Shown here piece after piece: positions 1-10,676 of a stretch of DNA of 64,000 bases. Position 1 is the first letter of the stretch; the number at the start of each line of letters is the position of its first letter. Source of the DNA: Diphasiastrum complanatum (taxonomy: Eukaryota > Streptophyta > Lycopodiopsida > Lycopodiales > Lycopodiaceae); NCBI GenBank assembly GCA_029204225.1, contig CM055109.1:40411791-40475790 (forward strand), given 5' to 3'. The notes beneath the pieces were generated by a model, which was not told the DNA's origin, searched no databases, and saw only the letters and a list, made by a program, of their open reading frames with translations. The translations under genes and the position numbers were made by a program.

Positions 1-285
1 ATTGGTGCACTATACCTGTGATTGCATGCAATTTTATGTGTAGAATGATCTATAGTTGTTATTTTTGGAACCACACGTGTAAAATGCAGTAGCTTTCTGG
101 TTCTGTATGGACACACACAGTACATTATCATTTCATTCAAGTTTGATCAAGTTCTATTAGTGTTTGCATATCATTTTATGTCTAGATGCTGATTTTTCTA
201 CATTGGTGAGATTGGTAGTGTATTTCACTTTCTAACCAAAGATATTTCAAGTGGATTGGATCTTCATGATCTGAAAACTTTCACA
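1..285 (+). mobile_element. 3' part of a 5' LTR (Copia relic A)
   Basis: The segment ends in CA directly before a primer-binding-site-like sequence at 286, which is the normal right border of a 5' LTR. Its own left end lies outside the window. It contains one CACACGTGT motif at 72. The downstream gag shows that this is the LTR of a Copia element. No second LTR copy was recognised, so the call rests on the PBS and on the gag position. Confidence 0.6.
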
Positions 286-295
286 TGGTATCAGA
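286..295 (+). other. Primer binding site of Copia relic A
   Basis: TGGTATCAGA matches the start of the plant initiator-Met tRNA complement (TGGTATCAGAGC) used by most plant Copia and Gypsy elements. The last two bases differ from the consensus. Confidence 0.7.
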
Positions 296-870
296 TCTTG
301 TGTTTCAAGTTATGAAGGAGGAAATAAGATCTATCAATGATCTGGTGAAGATATCAAGGCTAGAGCATGCTAAAGGGGATTCTACACCAAAATCGAGTTT
401 TTTGCTTTTGTAGATTGGATCTTTTGTAGATCAAAACCGTATATAGGTTTTTTATTTGATTTCACATACTAGATTTGGCCAATTTTTGGATCATTAGATC
501 AGCCTCTCAGTGGTGGCTAATAGATTGCATATCAAAATTTTAGCATTTGCATGTAGATTTAGAATAGTCAATTTTTTGTGATTTTGTCAAAACCCTAATT
601 TTGATTTGATCTCTAGATAGTGAGGTTGCTGGACTTCATTTTAGTGTGTTTCAATCTTAGGAGGTGGCAAAAGTCATTAGATTGAGGGTAGATCATAGGT
701 TGATCAAGATTCCATGATTATATGTGTTGATTTGCTTGGTATAAGTGCTAGAAGAGAATTGTTGAGATAGTTTCAAATCTTGGTGATTTCTTTTGAAAGC
801 ATTTGTTGTTGTTCAAAGGAGTGCTTTGTGCATTGAAACAAGTTGAAAAAGAAAATCAGGTCATTGTTAC
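296..870 (+). other. Untranslated leader of Copia relic A
   Basis: AT-rich DNA between the PBS and the gag start. I see no coding sequence here. Leaders of this length precede gag in the related complete element at 41198-47137. Confidence 0.5.
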
Positions 871-2134
871 ATGGCAACCTCAATTGGAGTCATGTTGGAA
901 GCCAATGATAGGCTTACCTCAAGTAACTATTCATTGTGGAAAGTGAGGATGGAGTCACTTCTTGAGATGAATGATGTTTTGGATATTTTTGTAGGTTAGG
1001 TAGAGAGATCAACAACACAACAAGATTAAATGAGGTATGACAAGAGGGCCAAGAAGGCTCTACACATGATAAAGATGAATGTTACCAATGAGCTTCTCAA
1101 GGAAGTTGGTAAGTGCACATCATCTTTGGAAGCTTTGGATTCATTGAAAAAGCTTTATGAATCCAAGTCAGCTTCTAGAGTGTTGACTCTAAGAAGGCAA
1201 ATTTTTTCTTGTTTGCACAAGAATGAAAAAATTCCAAGTACTTTTGTTTTGAGGATGAAAGCATTGAATGATGAGTTGGCTTGCATTGATGAAAGCATTA
1301 AGGAAGGATACCTTATTCAAGTGATTCTTAAAGGATTGTTGGATGCTCATGCTAACATTGTTCAAAGTATTGCTATTCAAAACACTTTGTCAAGTTTGAT
1401 GGATCTTCAAGAGATCTTGATCAATGAAGAATATAGGCTTCAAGCAAGAAGTGGATCTACATCGACACTTCAAGAGGATGCTATGTTCACAAAGGGAAAA
1501 TTCAAGGGCAAAACCAAAAGTAAGTGTTCTAAAGGGAAAGATCAAGTGGATGTTTCTTCAAGTGGTAAAAAGAAGGATAGATCAAAGCTCAAGTGCTTCT
1601 ATTGTGGCATCAAAAGACACTTTGCAAGTGAGTGTTACAAGAAGAAGAGAGATCAAGGAGACAAGCCAAGTAATCTTACTCTTGATGAGGATGGTTTGGA
1701 TGTTCAATATGCAAATGACAATGCTTTTGTGATGTCTTCATGTATGCTTGCTAATGATGGAGATCTAGATCCTTGGCAGATTGATAGTGGAGCAACTTCA
1801 CACATGACCTTTCACAAAGAGTACTTCACTTTTTTGTTGGCATATGGAGATCTACACGGCCAATGATGGTGAGTGTGCAATCAAAGGGATTGGCACAATT
1901 CATATTTCTCTCTCTACAAATAGAAATGTTCATTTGGAAGATGTCTTGTTTATTCCATCTATTACCAAGAATCTGCTTAGTGTGAGTCAAATGCTGAATA
2001 CAGGCCTCAAGGTGGAGTTTGATGGAGATGCTTGTATGATCAAAAGGAAGGATGTCTTGATTGGAAAAGGTAAAAGACAAGGGAAGTTGTTCAAACTAGA
2101 TGCTTGTGTTATTGCTAACCTAATAAAGGAGTGA
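871..2134 (+). pseudogene. Copia gag-protease relic
   Basis: Reading from an ATG at 871, the product begins like the gag of Ty1/Copia elements (SSNYSLWKVRMES, UBN2/DUF4219-type). The frame has two stops before 1030, then runs open to 1866. A CX2CX4HX4C zinc knuckle (CFYCGIKRHFASEC) lies near 1600, and the aspartic protease motif DSGATSHM near 1790. A frameshift near 1840 moves the protease continuation into another frame, open to 2134. Integrase, RT and RNase H are missing: the element is cut off just after the protease. The gag resembles that of the minus-strand element at 41198-47137, so the two probably belong to one family. It cannot make a complete polyprotein. Confidence 0.85.
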
Positions 2135-2149
2135 GTGTTGTCTATGTTG

Positions 2150-3060
2150 ACTAGAGCGACGAACTCATAGCCTGTGCTGCACATGGAAAGGCATGCTCAG
2201 GACAAACATACTAGCCCAAATAGCATAAGCAAGCTGGACATGGCACTTGGCCACGGGCTCAAAGGACTTAGATGGAGAGTCAGGTGGAAAGTCAATACAA
2301 AAATTCTAGAGGTATAAAGCAGAATCGAGAACATCATCGATAGCATCAGCCTCATGGAAGTAAGCAGTAGCGGTAGCAGTAGGGGCCTAACAACATTTGC
2401 AATCAATGTGATCATTAGGGGAGTTTTGAGCTCCAAAAAGACCCTTTAAGAATTCGTGCAAGATGTCTTCTATATTATTAAGATATTATAACACAAATAC
2501 TTTTGACTTGCCATAACTTTTTAATCATAGCTAGAAGCATGTCATCTAAATATCATTGGAAAGCCCTTGTTGAGCGCTTTCCAATGCACCAAACTTCGCT
2601 AAATTTGGACTTACCACTAAAAAGTTATGCCATTTTTAGTGTGGACTCAAAAAGTTACGTAACGTAGATTTCAAATTTGAGTGTTTTGATTGGTCCATGT
2701 GTAAGAAAAATTTAAGAAAAAATATAAAAAGAATCTTTACAAAGGGTCTTTTTTGGATTTAGAACTCCTCTAATGTAGGGCTCTTGCAATCAAAACGTAA
2801 GTGAGCTTCTCACAGATTTCAAACATCTCAATATGTGAGTTGTGATGAATAAAGAAAGTGCAAGGAGACGAAAGAGGACGCAGACCAGAAGATGGAGAAG
2901 GACCACAAGTGGAAGAAGAGGCAATGACAAGAAAAGAAAAAGGACGAGTAGCTCAAGGCATAGAGGAAGATCAAGATACTTGTGTTGTAGAGCGTTGCCA
3001 AGAGACATGGCATGGGAAAGAGAGGTGAGTGAAGCGTTTTTTGATGAAGAACAAGACCTG
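2150..3060 (-). pseudogene. Possible coding relic split by a MITE-like repeat
   Basis: On the minus strand, the sequence on both sides of the repeat at 2413-2775 reads like degraded coding sequence: an acidic stretch with ADAIDDVLDSALYL near 2340-2290, and FEICEKLTYVLIARALH near 2830-2778. Frames are broken by stops and I do not recognise the protein. The two sides may once have been joined before the repeat inserted. This is a weak call based on amino-acid texture only. Confidence 0.22.
2413..2775. repeat. MITE-like element with terminal inverted repeats
   Basis: The left end, CATTAGGGGAGTTTTGAG, and the right end, which reads GAACTCCTCTAATG on the plus strand, form terminal inverted repeats of about 35 bp that continue into an AAGACCCTTT-type stretch. 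The interior is AT-rich and non-coding. The right 114 bp recur at 5970-6082, and the terminal motif recurs at 26331, 39993 and 60079. No clear target duplication is visible. The length (about 363 bp) and lack of coding sequence fit a non-autonomous DNA transposon; its superfamily is undetermined. Confidence 0.65.
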
Positions 3061-3072
3061 GAGTCTTGTTAA

Positions 3073-4236
3073 TCCTCTTGCATGTATAAAACCTATCGAC
3101 TCTAAATGGATCTTCAAGCTAAAGCTTAAGCCAGATGGATCAATATCCAAATGGAAAGCTCACTTAGTGGTAAAGGATTTGAACAAGTATATGGAATAGA
3201 TTACATTGACACCTTCAGTCCAGTGGTAAAGCATCAATCTATTCGCACCTTGTTGGCTATAGTTGTTGCAAAGGATCTGGACATTCACCAAATGGATGTC
3301 TAGACAACATTTCTTCACAGATATATACAAGAAGACATATTCAGTTATCAACTAGAAGATTACATCCTTCAAGGCCAAGAGCATTTGGTATGTAAATTAC
3401 ACAAGGCACTATATGGCCTCAAGCAAGCTCCCCGGACCTAGTATGAAATCAACCACTTCTTGTTGTAAATTTCAGTTCTTGCTCCGCAGACTCTGATGTG
3501 TATCTCAAGCGTAAAGAGTCAAGCTATGTTATTATAGCATTGTACATTGATGATTCTTTAATCATTATCAATTCAAATCAGTTACTACATGAAGCTAAAT
3601 TCTTGCTTTCATAGAATTTGAGATGACTGATTTAGGCCCAATTCATTACCTACTTGGTATGGAGATCAACAAAAATCACACAAGCAAAAGGATCAGTATA
3701 AGCCAAGAGTCTTATTTAATCAATGTACTTCACAGATATGGCATGGTGGACTGCAAGTTCATAGACACACCTATGGATCTAGGATCAAAGTTGTCCAAAG
3801 ACATGTGCCCCATAACCCAAGCAGATCAGCAAGAAATGTGCAAGTATTCTTATCAGTCTGTCATAGGATCTATAATGTATTCTATGATATGCACATGACC
3901 TGATCTAGCATATGCGGTAAGCACATTGTCTCAATACATGTCCAATCCAGGCCTATAGCATTGGAAGGATCTACAAAGAGTATATAGTACATTTAAGCTA
4001 CAAAGCATTATGCTTTGAGCTTTGACGGTAATACTGAAGCTGTATTCACACTTGTTACATATTCAGATTCAGATTGGGCAAGAGACGTATAGATGTTGTA
4101 CTAAGTTACTGTCACACAAACAGCATGTTGGCTGATATTTTGACAAAGCCATTGTCTAGAGAAATACATTCTACCTTAGTAGATATGATAAATCTCAACT
4201 GCAGTTCAGATTCATAGAAGTAAGCTTAAGGGTGAG
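3073..4236 (+). pseudogene. Copia reverse transcriptase-RNase H relic
   Basis: Conceptual translation in shifting frames gives Copia RT motifs in order: [14 protein letters not shown] near 3100, [14 protein letters not shown] near 3215, LYGLKQAP near 3410, EMTDLGPIHYLLGMEI near 3620-3670 and SIMYSMICT near 3870. The RNase H tail has YSDSDWA near 4065 and ADILTKPLS near 4130. Many stops and frameshifts break it; the longest open part is 3623-3898. A purine tract just before 4237 marks the normal 3' end of the internal region. Gag, protease and integrase are absent, and it need not belong to the same insertion as relic A. Confidence 0.85.
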
Positions 4237-4956
4237 TGTTGAAATTTAATCTAACTCCTACTCATCCCAACAACCCTCCTTCCTTCTCTCAAAACTACTC
4301 TCTCAAAGATGTATGAAGAAAATGAATTGTTTCTCAATAGTCTGCATTTTTGCACTGAATGTCGCAACATGAGAAAAATACGACAAAGACTTCTACTTCA
4401 CTTTTGGGCTTTCCTGAGCACTAAAGGTTTTGCAAAAAAGGTGACAAAGTGTTCATTGAAGGTTTTTGTCCATTTCAGTCACTTTCAGATGTGCGACAAT
4501 TCTCTCAAAAAATGTGACACTCTGTAGATTTATACAAAATTCCAAGTACAAACTATCTATGTTTTTATGCTCCAATAATGACTGTCAATTAAACAACTGT
4601 TAACTATCTTGTAATTGTAAAGTCAGCATAACACAAAATCTACCAGCTGCTATAAATAAATGAGCGACTGGAGAAGTAAACATGATGCATGAAGATATTC
4701 CATCAGAGATCAAACAACCAGAATGGGTCTTCACAGCAGCTAACTCCTCAGAGTTGGTGATTATATATAGAGAGAGAGAGATAAAATATTCAGAGCAATA
4801 GCTATTGGTGTTTCTATAAGTAGGATCACGCGCTTATCACCACAATTGTATTGTGATCTGATCGTTATTACTACAACTTTAATATACAGAATCGCTATTG
4901 TTCCACCTCTTTGCATTTTTGTTGAATGTTCATTAACTCTCACTCTTCCCTTGAAA
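4237..4956 (+). mobile_element. LTR bounded by a PPT and a PBS-like site
   Basis: It starts TGTTGAAATT after the purine tract AAGCTTAAGGGTGAG, as a 3' LTR should, following the RT-RNase H relic. A PBS-like sequence follows its right end. The interior holds a short GA run near 4770. The right end is approximate because there is no second copy here to compare. Confidence 0.5.
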
Positions 4957-4968
4957 TAGTATCAGAAC
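4957..4968 (+). other. PBS-like site right of the LTR
   Basis: TAGTATCAGAAC differs from the plant PBS consensus TGGTATCAGAGC at two positions. If real, the LTR before it served as the 5' LTR of a second element that is now almost entirely lost; only about 100 bp of unassigned DNA follow before the minus-strand gag fragment. Confidence 0.4.
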
Positions 4969-5034
4969 AGAGAAATGTATGGCTGTCTTTGACGCCTAAT
5001 TGTACTTACATTTCTTTGCATCAGAATATCAGTA

Positions 5035-5301
5035 TCAGAGAATTGCATGGCTATCACAGACGCCTAATTGTATCAATCCACATGAATCTTTGTCACCTTC
5101 ACTTGATATTGGACTTGAAGAACACATCATAAGAGAATCACAACCACCTAGATCCTCATCATTACTAGTAAAGTTGATTTGCTTGCTACCTTCATCTCTT
5201 TGCTTCTTCAAACATTCATTAGAAAAATGCCCATTGATTCCAAAATAAAAGCATTTTAACTTGGATCTATCTTTCCTTCTTTCCAAAAGAAGTTGTCTCA
5301 C
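5035..5301 (-). pseudogene. Copia gag zinc-knuckle fragment
   Basis: The minus-strand frame contains KDRSKLKCFYFGINGHFSNEC, close to the knuckle region of relic A at 1560-1630, followed by KKQRDEG and an acidic stretch matching LDEDG there. The second cysteine of the CX2CX4HX4C knuckle is phenylalanine, so zinc binding would be lost. The PBS at 7380-7391 on the same strand suggests that this is the gag of the element whose LTR begins at 7392. Confidence 0.7.
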
Positions 5302-5430
5302 CTTGATCTTGCCTTTAGATCAAAATCTTTTTCTACCCGCAATCCTGCCGAAACAATCTTTGATGGTTAGCTATTATGTGCATAGTATAGTCTATGGCTG
5401 AAAAAAATCATAACTTTTAAATGGCAGTAG

Positions 5431-5825
5431 ATTGAGACGATTATGGTGCCATTAGAAAGTGCTCAACGAGAGCTTTTCAACGACACCCAAGATGACCCAG
5501 TTTTGAGCTACGGTGAAGAAGTTATGGCCGGTCAAAGTTTTGGTCGGTCAACACTTGATCAATCCGATATCTATTTCAAGCGCAGTTGACCAGTTTGAGT
5601 TATGGCCAATCAAAGTTTTGGTCGGTCGATATCTATTTCAAGCGTAGTTGACCAGTTTGACTCAAACTGGTCAACTGCACTTGAAATAGATATCGGATTG
5701 ATCAAGTGTTGACCGACCAAAACATTGATTAGCCATAACTTCTTTACGCTCGGAACTGGGTCATCTTGGATGTCGTTGAAAAGCTCTCGTTGAGGGCTTT
5801 CTAATGACACTGTAATCGTCTCAAT
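5431..5825. repeat. Large inverted repeat (foldback)
   Basis: The arms at 5431-5599 and 5661-5825 are near-perfect reverse complements; both include CTCAACGAGAGCTTTTCAAC in the same orientation relative to the centre. Similarity continues more weakly out to about 5395 and 5865. The central about 60 bp is itself a shortened copy of the inner left arm, lacking a block of about 18 bp. No coding sequence. The transcript would fold into a long hairpin. Confidence 0.85.
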
Positions 5826-5969
5826 TCAAGCTGTCGTTCGAAAGTTACACTATTTCTTGCTGAGTTACATATTATACTACAGATAAAATGGCTTATTTAC
5901 GGGCTGCCCCCGACGCAAAATTACAATTCTTTTAAAAAGAAAAGAAAATCAATTTGAAAGAGCTACATT

Positions 5970-6082
5970 ACGTAGATTTCAAATTTGAGTGTTTTGATTG
6001 GTCCATGTGAAAGAAACTTTTGAGAAAAAAATAAAAAGTATCTTTTTGAAAGACTCATTTTGTGCTCAAATTTTCTCTAATG
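5970..6082. repeat. Right-end fragment of the MITE-like family
   Basis: Starts ACGTAGATTTCAAATTTGAG and matches 2662-2775 closely, ending in CTCTAATGT. The left part of the element is missing. Confidence 0.7.
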
Positions 6083-7009
6083 TCTTCCCACGCGTGTACA
6101 TCTATTCTAGACATCCAATGGGACCACAACTTGACCCTCACACTCTCACAAAGAAAGTTGAATAGAACTAATTTGAGTTTTATACATACTATGTCAATTT
6201 TTGCTCAATAAATTGAATTCATTCACCCCTATTGGATTTCACCATTGACTCTACCTCTTAAGAGTTGGAATGAAATTCAAAATCAAAAGTTGTGATTCTT
6301 CTTTCTCACTAAGATATTGTGCTTCAAAGAGCTAATGCCACTTAGAAAGATTTGATCACCTAGGAGAAGACGAATTCTTCACCAATAATAACACAAAATG
6401 AGCTTCTAGATCTCGTCCTCTACAAAGGAAGGAACTCTTAGAAAATTGGATCTCTCTCTACACATTTTCCATAGACACCTTAATGACTCTTTTCAAACCT
6501 CACAATCACTCAAAAAAATTGAGTAGGGTTGAACAATGTGACTTAATTCTCAATCTCTTTTCTAGAACTCTCAATTGAAGCCAATCTATGTTAAATTCTA
6601 CAAAAGATTCGCATAGATGCTATATATGCACTAGAAACTCTCAAAGGTTTCACTTGGAAGACATATCCAAGGATGTTTTCTAGCAAATTGATGCTTCTAA
6701 ACTTGACCCTATCACTCTTGAACAAATCTAGAGTGATGGTACAATGGATTTCATCCTCTCACCTTGCATATCACTCCTTAATCTATGATTTTTGACATTT
6801 TCTCTCTCAACTTTGACATGTACTCAAAAAAATAGAGAAACACATTTAATGCACCTGAATCAAGCTTCAAATTAAATTATTTGGATGATCTAATCCAAGA
6901 ACAAATCATAGGAATAGAATCTCTATAAAAAAAAGCTTGAATTTGCACTAGAAATCTCTAAATTTGGGTGTATGAGTCAAATTATGCATCAATTCGAATT
7001 TTCTCAACC

Positions 7010-7330
7010 AAAACAGGTTCAGTACATCCCCACACATGTGGAAGGTACACCTACAGCCTACAACAAGTTTTGGTACAAAAAAATTGAATCTAGCTATCAA
7101 TTCAAACTCTCTTCCTCAAAATTAGCTAGTTAACACAAACTTGCTAATTTGGGAGATTTAGCATCAAACTGAAGCATAAGGCTCCAAAACTGGTATTGTA
7201 CATTCTAGCACGTGTGAAAAGTATCTCTGCAACCCACAACAAGTTTTTGTCCATAAATTTTGAGTATACCTATCCTATCCAACTCGCCACATCAAAATTA
7301 GCTAGTTTCCAAAAACTTGCCAATTTGGGC
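7010..7330. repeat. Imperfect tandem duplication in a Copia leader
   Basis: Two copies of about 145 bp, near 7012-7155 and 7184-7328. Both run from AAAAC-GGT through a CACATGTGG/CACGTGTGA motif, then ACAACAAGTTT, then AAAATTAGCTAGTT, ending AATTTGGG. They have diverged considerably. Confidence 0.6.
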
Positions 7331-7379
7331 TTAGTTTTGGATCAATCCCATCAAATCTTCATAAATCCTCTTGTACTTG

Positions 7380-7391
7380 GCTCTGATACCA
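7380..7391 (-). other. Primer binding site of a minus-strand element
   Basis: GCTCTGATACCA is the exact reverse complement of TGGTATCAGAGC. It places a 5' LTR immediately to the right and the internal region to the left. Confidence 0.8.
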
Positions 7392-8180
7392 TGTGGAACA
7401 AAATAGGACCAAGAATGGATCCTAAAATGATCCACACGAGGGATTGGATGTTAGATACAATTGATCTATCAATCTACACAAGATTTAGATCAATGTAGAT
7501 CAAATTTAGATGAGAAAATCTAACAAGAACAATCATAAATGAAAGGGAATTGTACTTGTTGGCACACGTGTGGAAACCTGTCAGAGTACGGACGCCAGCT
7601 TGAAATCAAAGTACAATATGATAGGAACTCAAAACTATCAAGAAAAATCAAGACAAATGATGAAATTGACAAGAATTGCCTCCAAAACCAAGATTGGTGT
7701 TGCTTGTTGATTATGGCCAAATGTGGCTCTATATATACAAATATACAAAAAGTGGGAGCTCGTGGTACTGATCATCCCTTTGATCTCACATGTGTGAGGG
7801 TGCTTTGTCATGTGATAATTCATCATGCAAAATTGACACTTGGACAAAACCTTCTATTTTGAGCACTTTTTGTCCATTTTTCTACTATATAGAGAACTAG
7901 TAAAAGCTCTTCTAGAAGTGAAAATTTGACTTCCTCAGCTTATTCCACACGTGTGAGCAGACCTCTACACATGTGTTTTGACACCTAATCTCATGATGTG
8001 GCTTCATGCAATCTCTAGATTGATGCCATGTGGCATATAGCTAAAAAACATGATTTTGGCCTTTTTAGCCAATAGAACTTGATTTAAACCATATGTAAAA
8101 GCTATATGATTGTACTATATGAAAAGTACATCTATTTCACACGTGGGACACGATCCACACATGTGAAATCATCCTAACAT
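7392..8180 (-). mobile_element. 5' LTR of a minus-strand Copia relic
   Basis: It begins TGTGGAACAA directly after the PBS. It carries CACACGTGTG at 7563 and 7946 and a CACGTGG/CACATGTG pair near 8140-8165, motifs also present in the LTR of the complete element at 41198. The outer border is uncertain; CA dinucleotides near 8179 and 8220 are both possible ends. Confidence 0.5.
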
Positions 8181-8246
8181 AGTCCACTATTTTAACTGCC
8201 CTATGTTTAGCATAAGTACAGAGTTAGAATTTTTTTTAAGGTTACG

Positions 8247-8960
8247 ATGTTAAGTAGTTCTACAAGTGCATCATCTTCATCTGATATTTTCAATAAAAGT
8301 TTTTTTTATAAAGCTACTCTTGATTCTCAACATGTTTTCATAAATGATGTGGCATCATCATCATTTACTCGTTCATCTTCAGAAATTTCTCATGCAACTA
8401 CTTTTCAAGAAATGATGTCTATAACTCAACTTGTGTCAAATCTATTGACCTCATTCTCCTCTTTAGATACAGGCTCTGCACAATTAGAACATTGTTCTTT
8501 TAAACAAGTTGAATCTTCGAGTGATGAGTCAAAAGCTTCAATTCACTTAGTTACTGATTCTAGTAAATCAACAGATCTGCGTAAGTCTATTGATCCGCGA
8601 CGTTCAAGCTTTTCTCGTGTTCATAGGAGACCTTCTCAAAGTGATGTTCGTCATGTTAAATCTAAAAGGGCTATATTCGTTGAAAATTTAGAGCCTTTTG
8701 AGGGTCCAGAACATCCTGAGGTTGGAGCTAGAATTCTGACTCATGAAATTCTAACACCTTCTCAACCAATTCAAGCACCTACTAGTGTCACAGGTTCAAT
8801 TTATAGATCAGACTCCAAACAAAAAGGAAAATACAAGAGAGACTTGAGATCCTCACTTGATTTAACGAATCGTCAAAAACAGTTGATTATAAAATATGAG
8901 GTATGGAATATTATTTGCTACTCACTGTTGTTTGCAAAAGCTGAGTATCAGAGAAATTGA
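8247..8960 (+). CDS. Unrecognised 237-residue ORF, Ser-rich
   Basis: An open frame of 237 codons begins with a serine-rich, low-complexity stretch of about 15 residues (MLSSSTSASSSSD), stays rich in Ser, Thr and Gln to about residue 110, and then becomes basic (RRSSFSRVHRRPSQ, KQKGKYKRDLRSS). I recognise no domain. It lies about 100 bp upstream of the DUF7869 relic on the same strand and could be an N-terminal exon of it or an unrelated transposon protein. There is no signal peptide or clear membrane segment. The ORF length is unusual for this AT-rich DNA, but coding status is unproven. Confidence 0.35.
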   Translation: MLSSSTSASSSSDIFNKSFFYKATLDSQHVFINDVASSSFTRSSSEISHATTFQEMMSITQLVSNLLTSFSSLDTGSAQLEHCSFKQVESSSDESKASIHLVTDSSKSTDLRKSIDPRRSSFSRVHRRPSQSDVRHVKSKRAIFVENLEPFEGPEHPEVGARILTHEILTPSQPIQAPTSVTGSIYRSDSKQKGKYKRDLRSSLDLTNRQKQLIIKYEVWNIICYSLLFAKAEYQRN

Positions 8961-9055
8961 AGAATTAAGATCAAGTTTTTTTTTATCAAGTAAGGATGAG
9001 AGAAATTACTGATTTTGGATTGATAAAGATTCTCAAAAAATCATGAATGACAGTA

Positions 9056-10120
9056 TGCTCCACTTGCGAGTTGTTAAAGTCTGCAAAACAACTTGCAAAG
9101 ACCAATATGAGAAAGGTAAATATTAATCAAATTTGTCATTCATTGAAATACTTTCTGTTTTGAAAAAAATTAAGTTGCAATCTTTTTTAATATCATTATG
9201 GTATGATCTTTATTCTATTAAATAAGTGAATCATTGTATTTTCAGTGGATGTTGCAAAAGCTCTTCAACTGCACAGAGATCAACAAATAGTTGAAAGACA
9301 AAAGTTGGCCAAGCATGGAAAGAAATGTTTGAATGTCCACAAAAATATCTGGGCCTTGTTATTGATGGCATGGATCAGAAGAAAACAATGTTGTCTCATT
9401 ATGGCAGAGTGCCTAAAAATTTGAATGAGGCAGATTTTATTCGTTCATCTCATTGGAGCACTTGTGTTTAATGGCACTTTGGAGTCCAAGGTCTTTTTTT
9501 ATTATCCCAATGTTCGAAATGATCCAAATTTGACGATCAGCATTGTACATAAGATAATTTGCGAAGTTGGTGAAAATCTTCCAGAAATACTTTATTTGCA
9601 GCTTGACAACACTGCTAGAAAAAATAAAAACCAAACCGTTTTGGCATACTTGTCCATGCTAGTGGAGAAAAAATATTTCAAAAAAGTAAAAATAGGATTT
9701 TTGCTGGTAGGACATACCCACGATCAAATTGATCAAATGTTTAGCTGCTTTTCTAAGAGGTTGAGACGCAAGAAAGCATTTTCTTTACCAATGCTTCAAA
9801 GCATTGTTGAGGAATCGTATGTGCCAAAGCCAAACGTGTCATTAATCAGACACACATATGATTTTCGTGATTATGTTAAGGCGTCCAACGAAACAGAGCG
9901 ATGCGTAGCTAATATTAATAATATTAGCTTTCAGCACCAGTTTAAAATCAAATGTAACAAATCAGGCATTATATTATAATGGGATGAATTATTTTCAAAT
10001 TCAGTTTCATGGCTACCTCTTGAAGGAGTTCGATTTTTGCTTACCATTCCATTGACTCAAATCAAGCTTGTGTTGTCTCCCTTGAAGTCCTTGCTAGAAG
10101 AACAAAAGGCACAAAGATAA
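9056..10120 (+). pseudogene. DUF7869-type protein relic (transposon-like)
   Basis: The translation shows the signature of the uncharacterised DUF7869 family: a CX2C pair (CSTCELLK) at 9056, a helical LHRDQQ segment near 9270, VIDGMDQKKT near 9360, QLDNTARKNKNQ near 9600, then VGHTHDQIDQMFS near 9710 and PKPNVSL near 9830. The order and spacing fit the family as I know it; conserved Asp and His residues suggest a nuclease-like fold, but this is unproven. A probable intron (GT at 9116, AG at 9244-9245) does not keep frame. Two frameshifts lie near 9315 and 9440, and there is a stop at 9977 with coding texture continuing to about 10120. The copy is dead. Family members are often multicopy and transposon-like. 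Confidence 0.7.
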
Positions 10121-10217
10121 CATCATGAGATTGATCCATTTGTCTCATTAAATTTTTTGGAATGTACTTGGTTTCATTCAAAATAGCAATCAAACAAAAG
10201 TACTATGTGTCCATTGG

Positions 10218-10676
10218 TTGCGCACCACTTCAACAAATGCTTTTTTTAGAAGGTACGAACTCGAAATGTTGCAAGTAGATCCAAAGGGCAAGAGAAAGAG
10301 ATTTCCAAAAAATCAACCAAGAGTCGACGATTTGAATCTACAAGATGTAGATGTTTTGGCATTGAATTTTGAATTAACAATGACCAATCATCTACGAAAG
10401 TCAACTATATCTATATTGAAAGAACGACTTGGATTACTGAAAAAACCATCATCCTCCACTCGTCATCAACAGAGAGAAGCTGATATACAAGGTTTTTTGT
10501 CAACATTAGATGCGGATTCTGAGGAAGATATGCCAGTTGACTCTGATGAGACGGGTCTTCCACTTCATCAGCTGAAAACGAGTGTTGAGAATATGTCAAG
10601 TTCTGAGATGAGAGGCATCAGTGAAAATTCCTTAGAAAATGTATTTAAAAAAAAAGAATGTGCAAATATAATTTAA
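10218..10676 (+). pseudogene. Possible C-terminal piece of the DUF7869 relic
   Basis: An open frame of 152 codons begins in basic sequence (KGKRKRFPKNQPR) and ends in an acidic, Ser-rich tail with DADSEEDMPVDSDE near residue 95-110. It sits 100 bp after the DUF7869 homology on the same strand. I do not recognise it independently; a charged, disordered tail of a transposon protein is one reading. Confidence 0.3.

Larger units (their letters stand above)
5302..7379 (-). other. Leader and decayed gag of a minus-strand Copia relic
   Basis: Between the gag fragment and the PBS there is AT-rich sequence with no open frame of note. It contains the inverted repeat at 5431-5825, the repeat end at 5970-6082 and an imperfect tandem duplication at 7010-7330, listed separately. 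The rest shows nothing I can assign. Confidence 0.4.
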
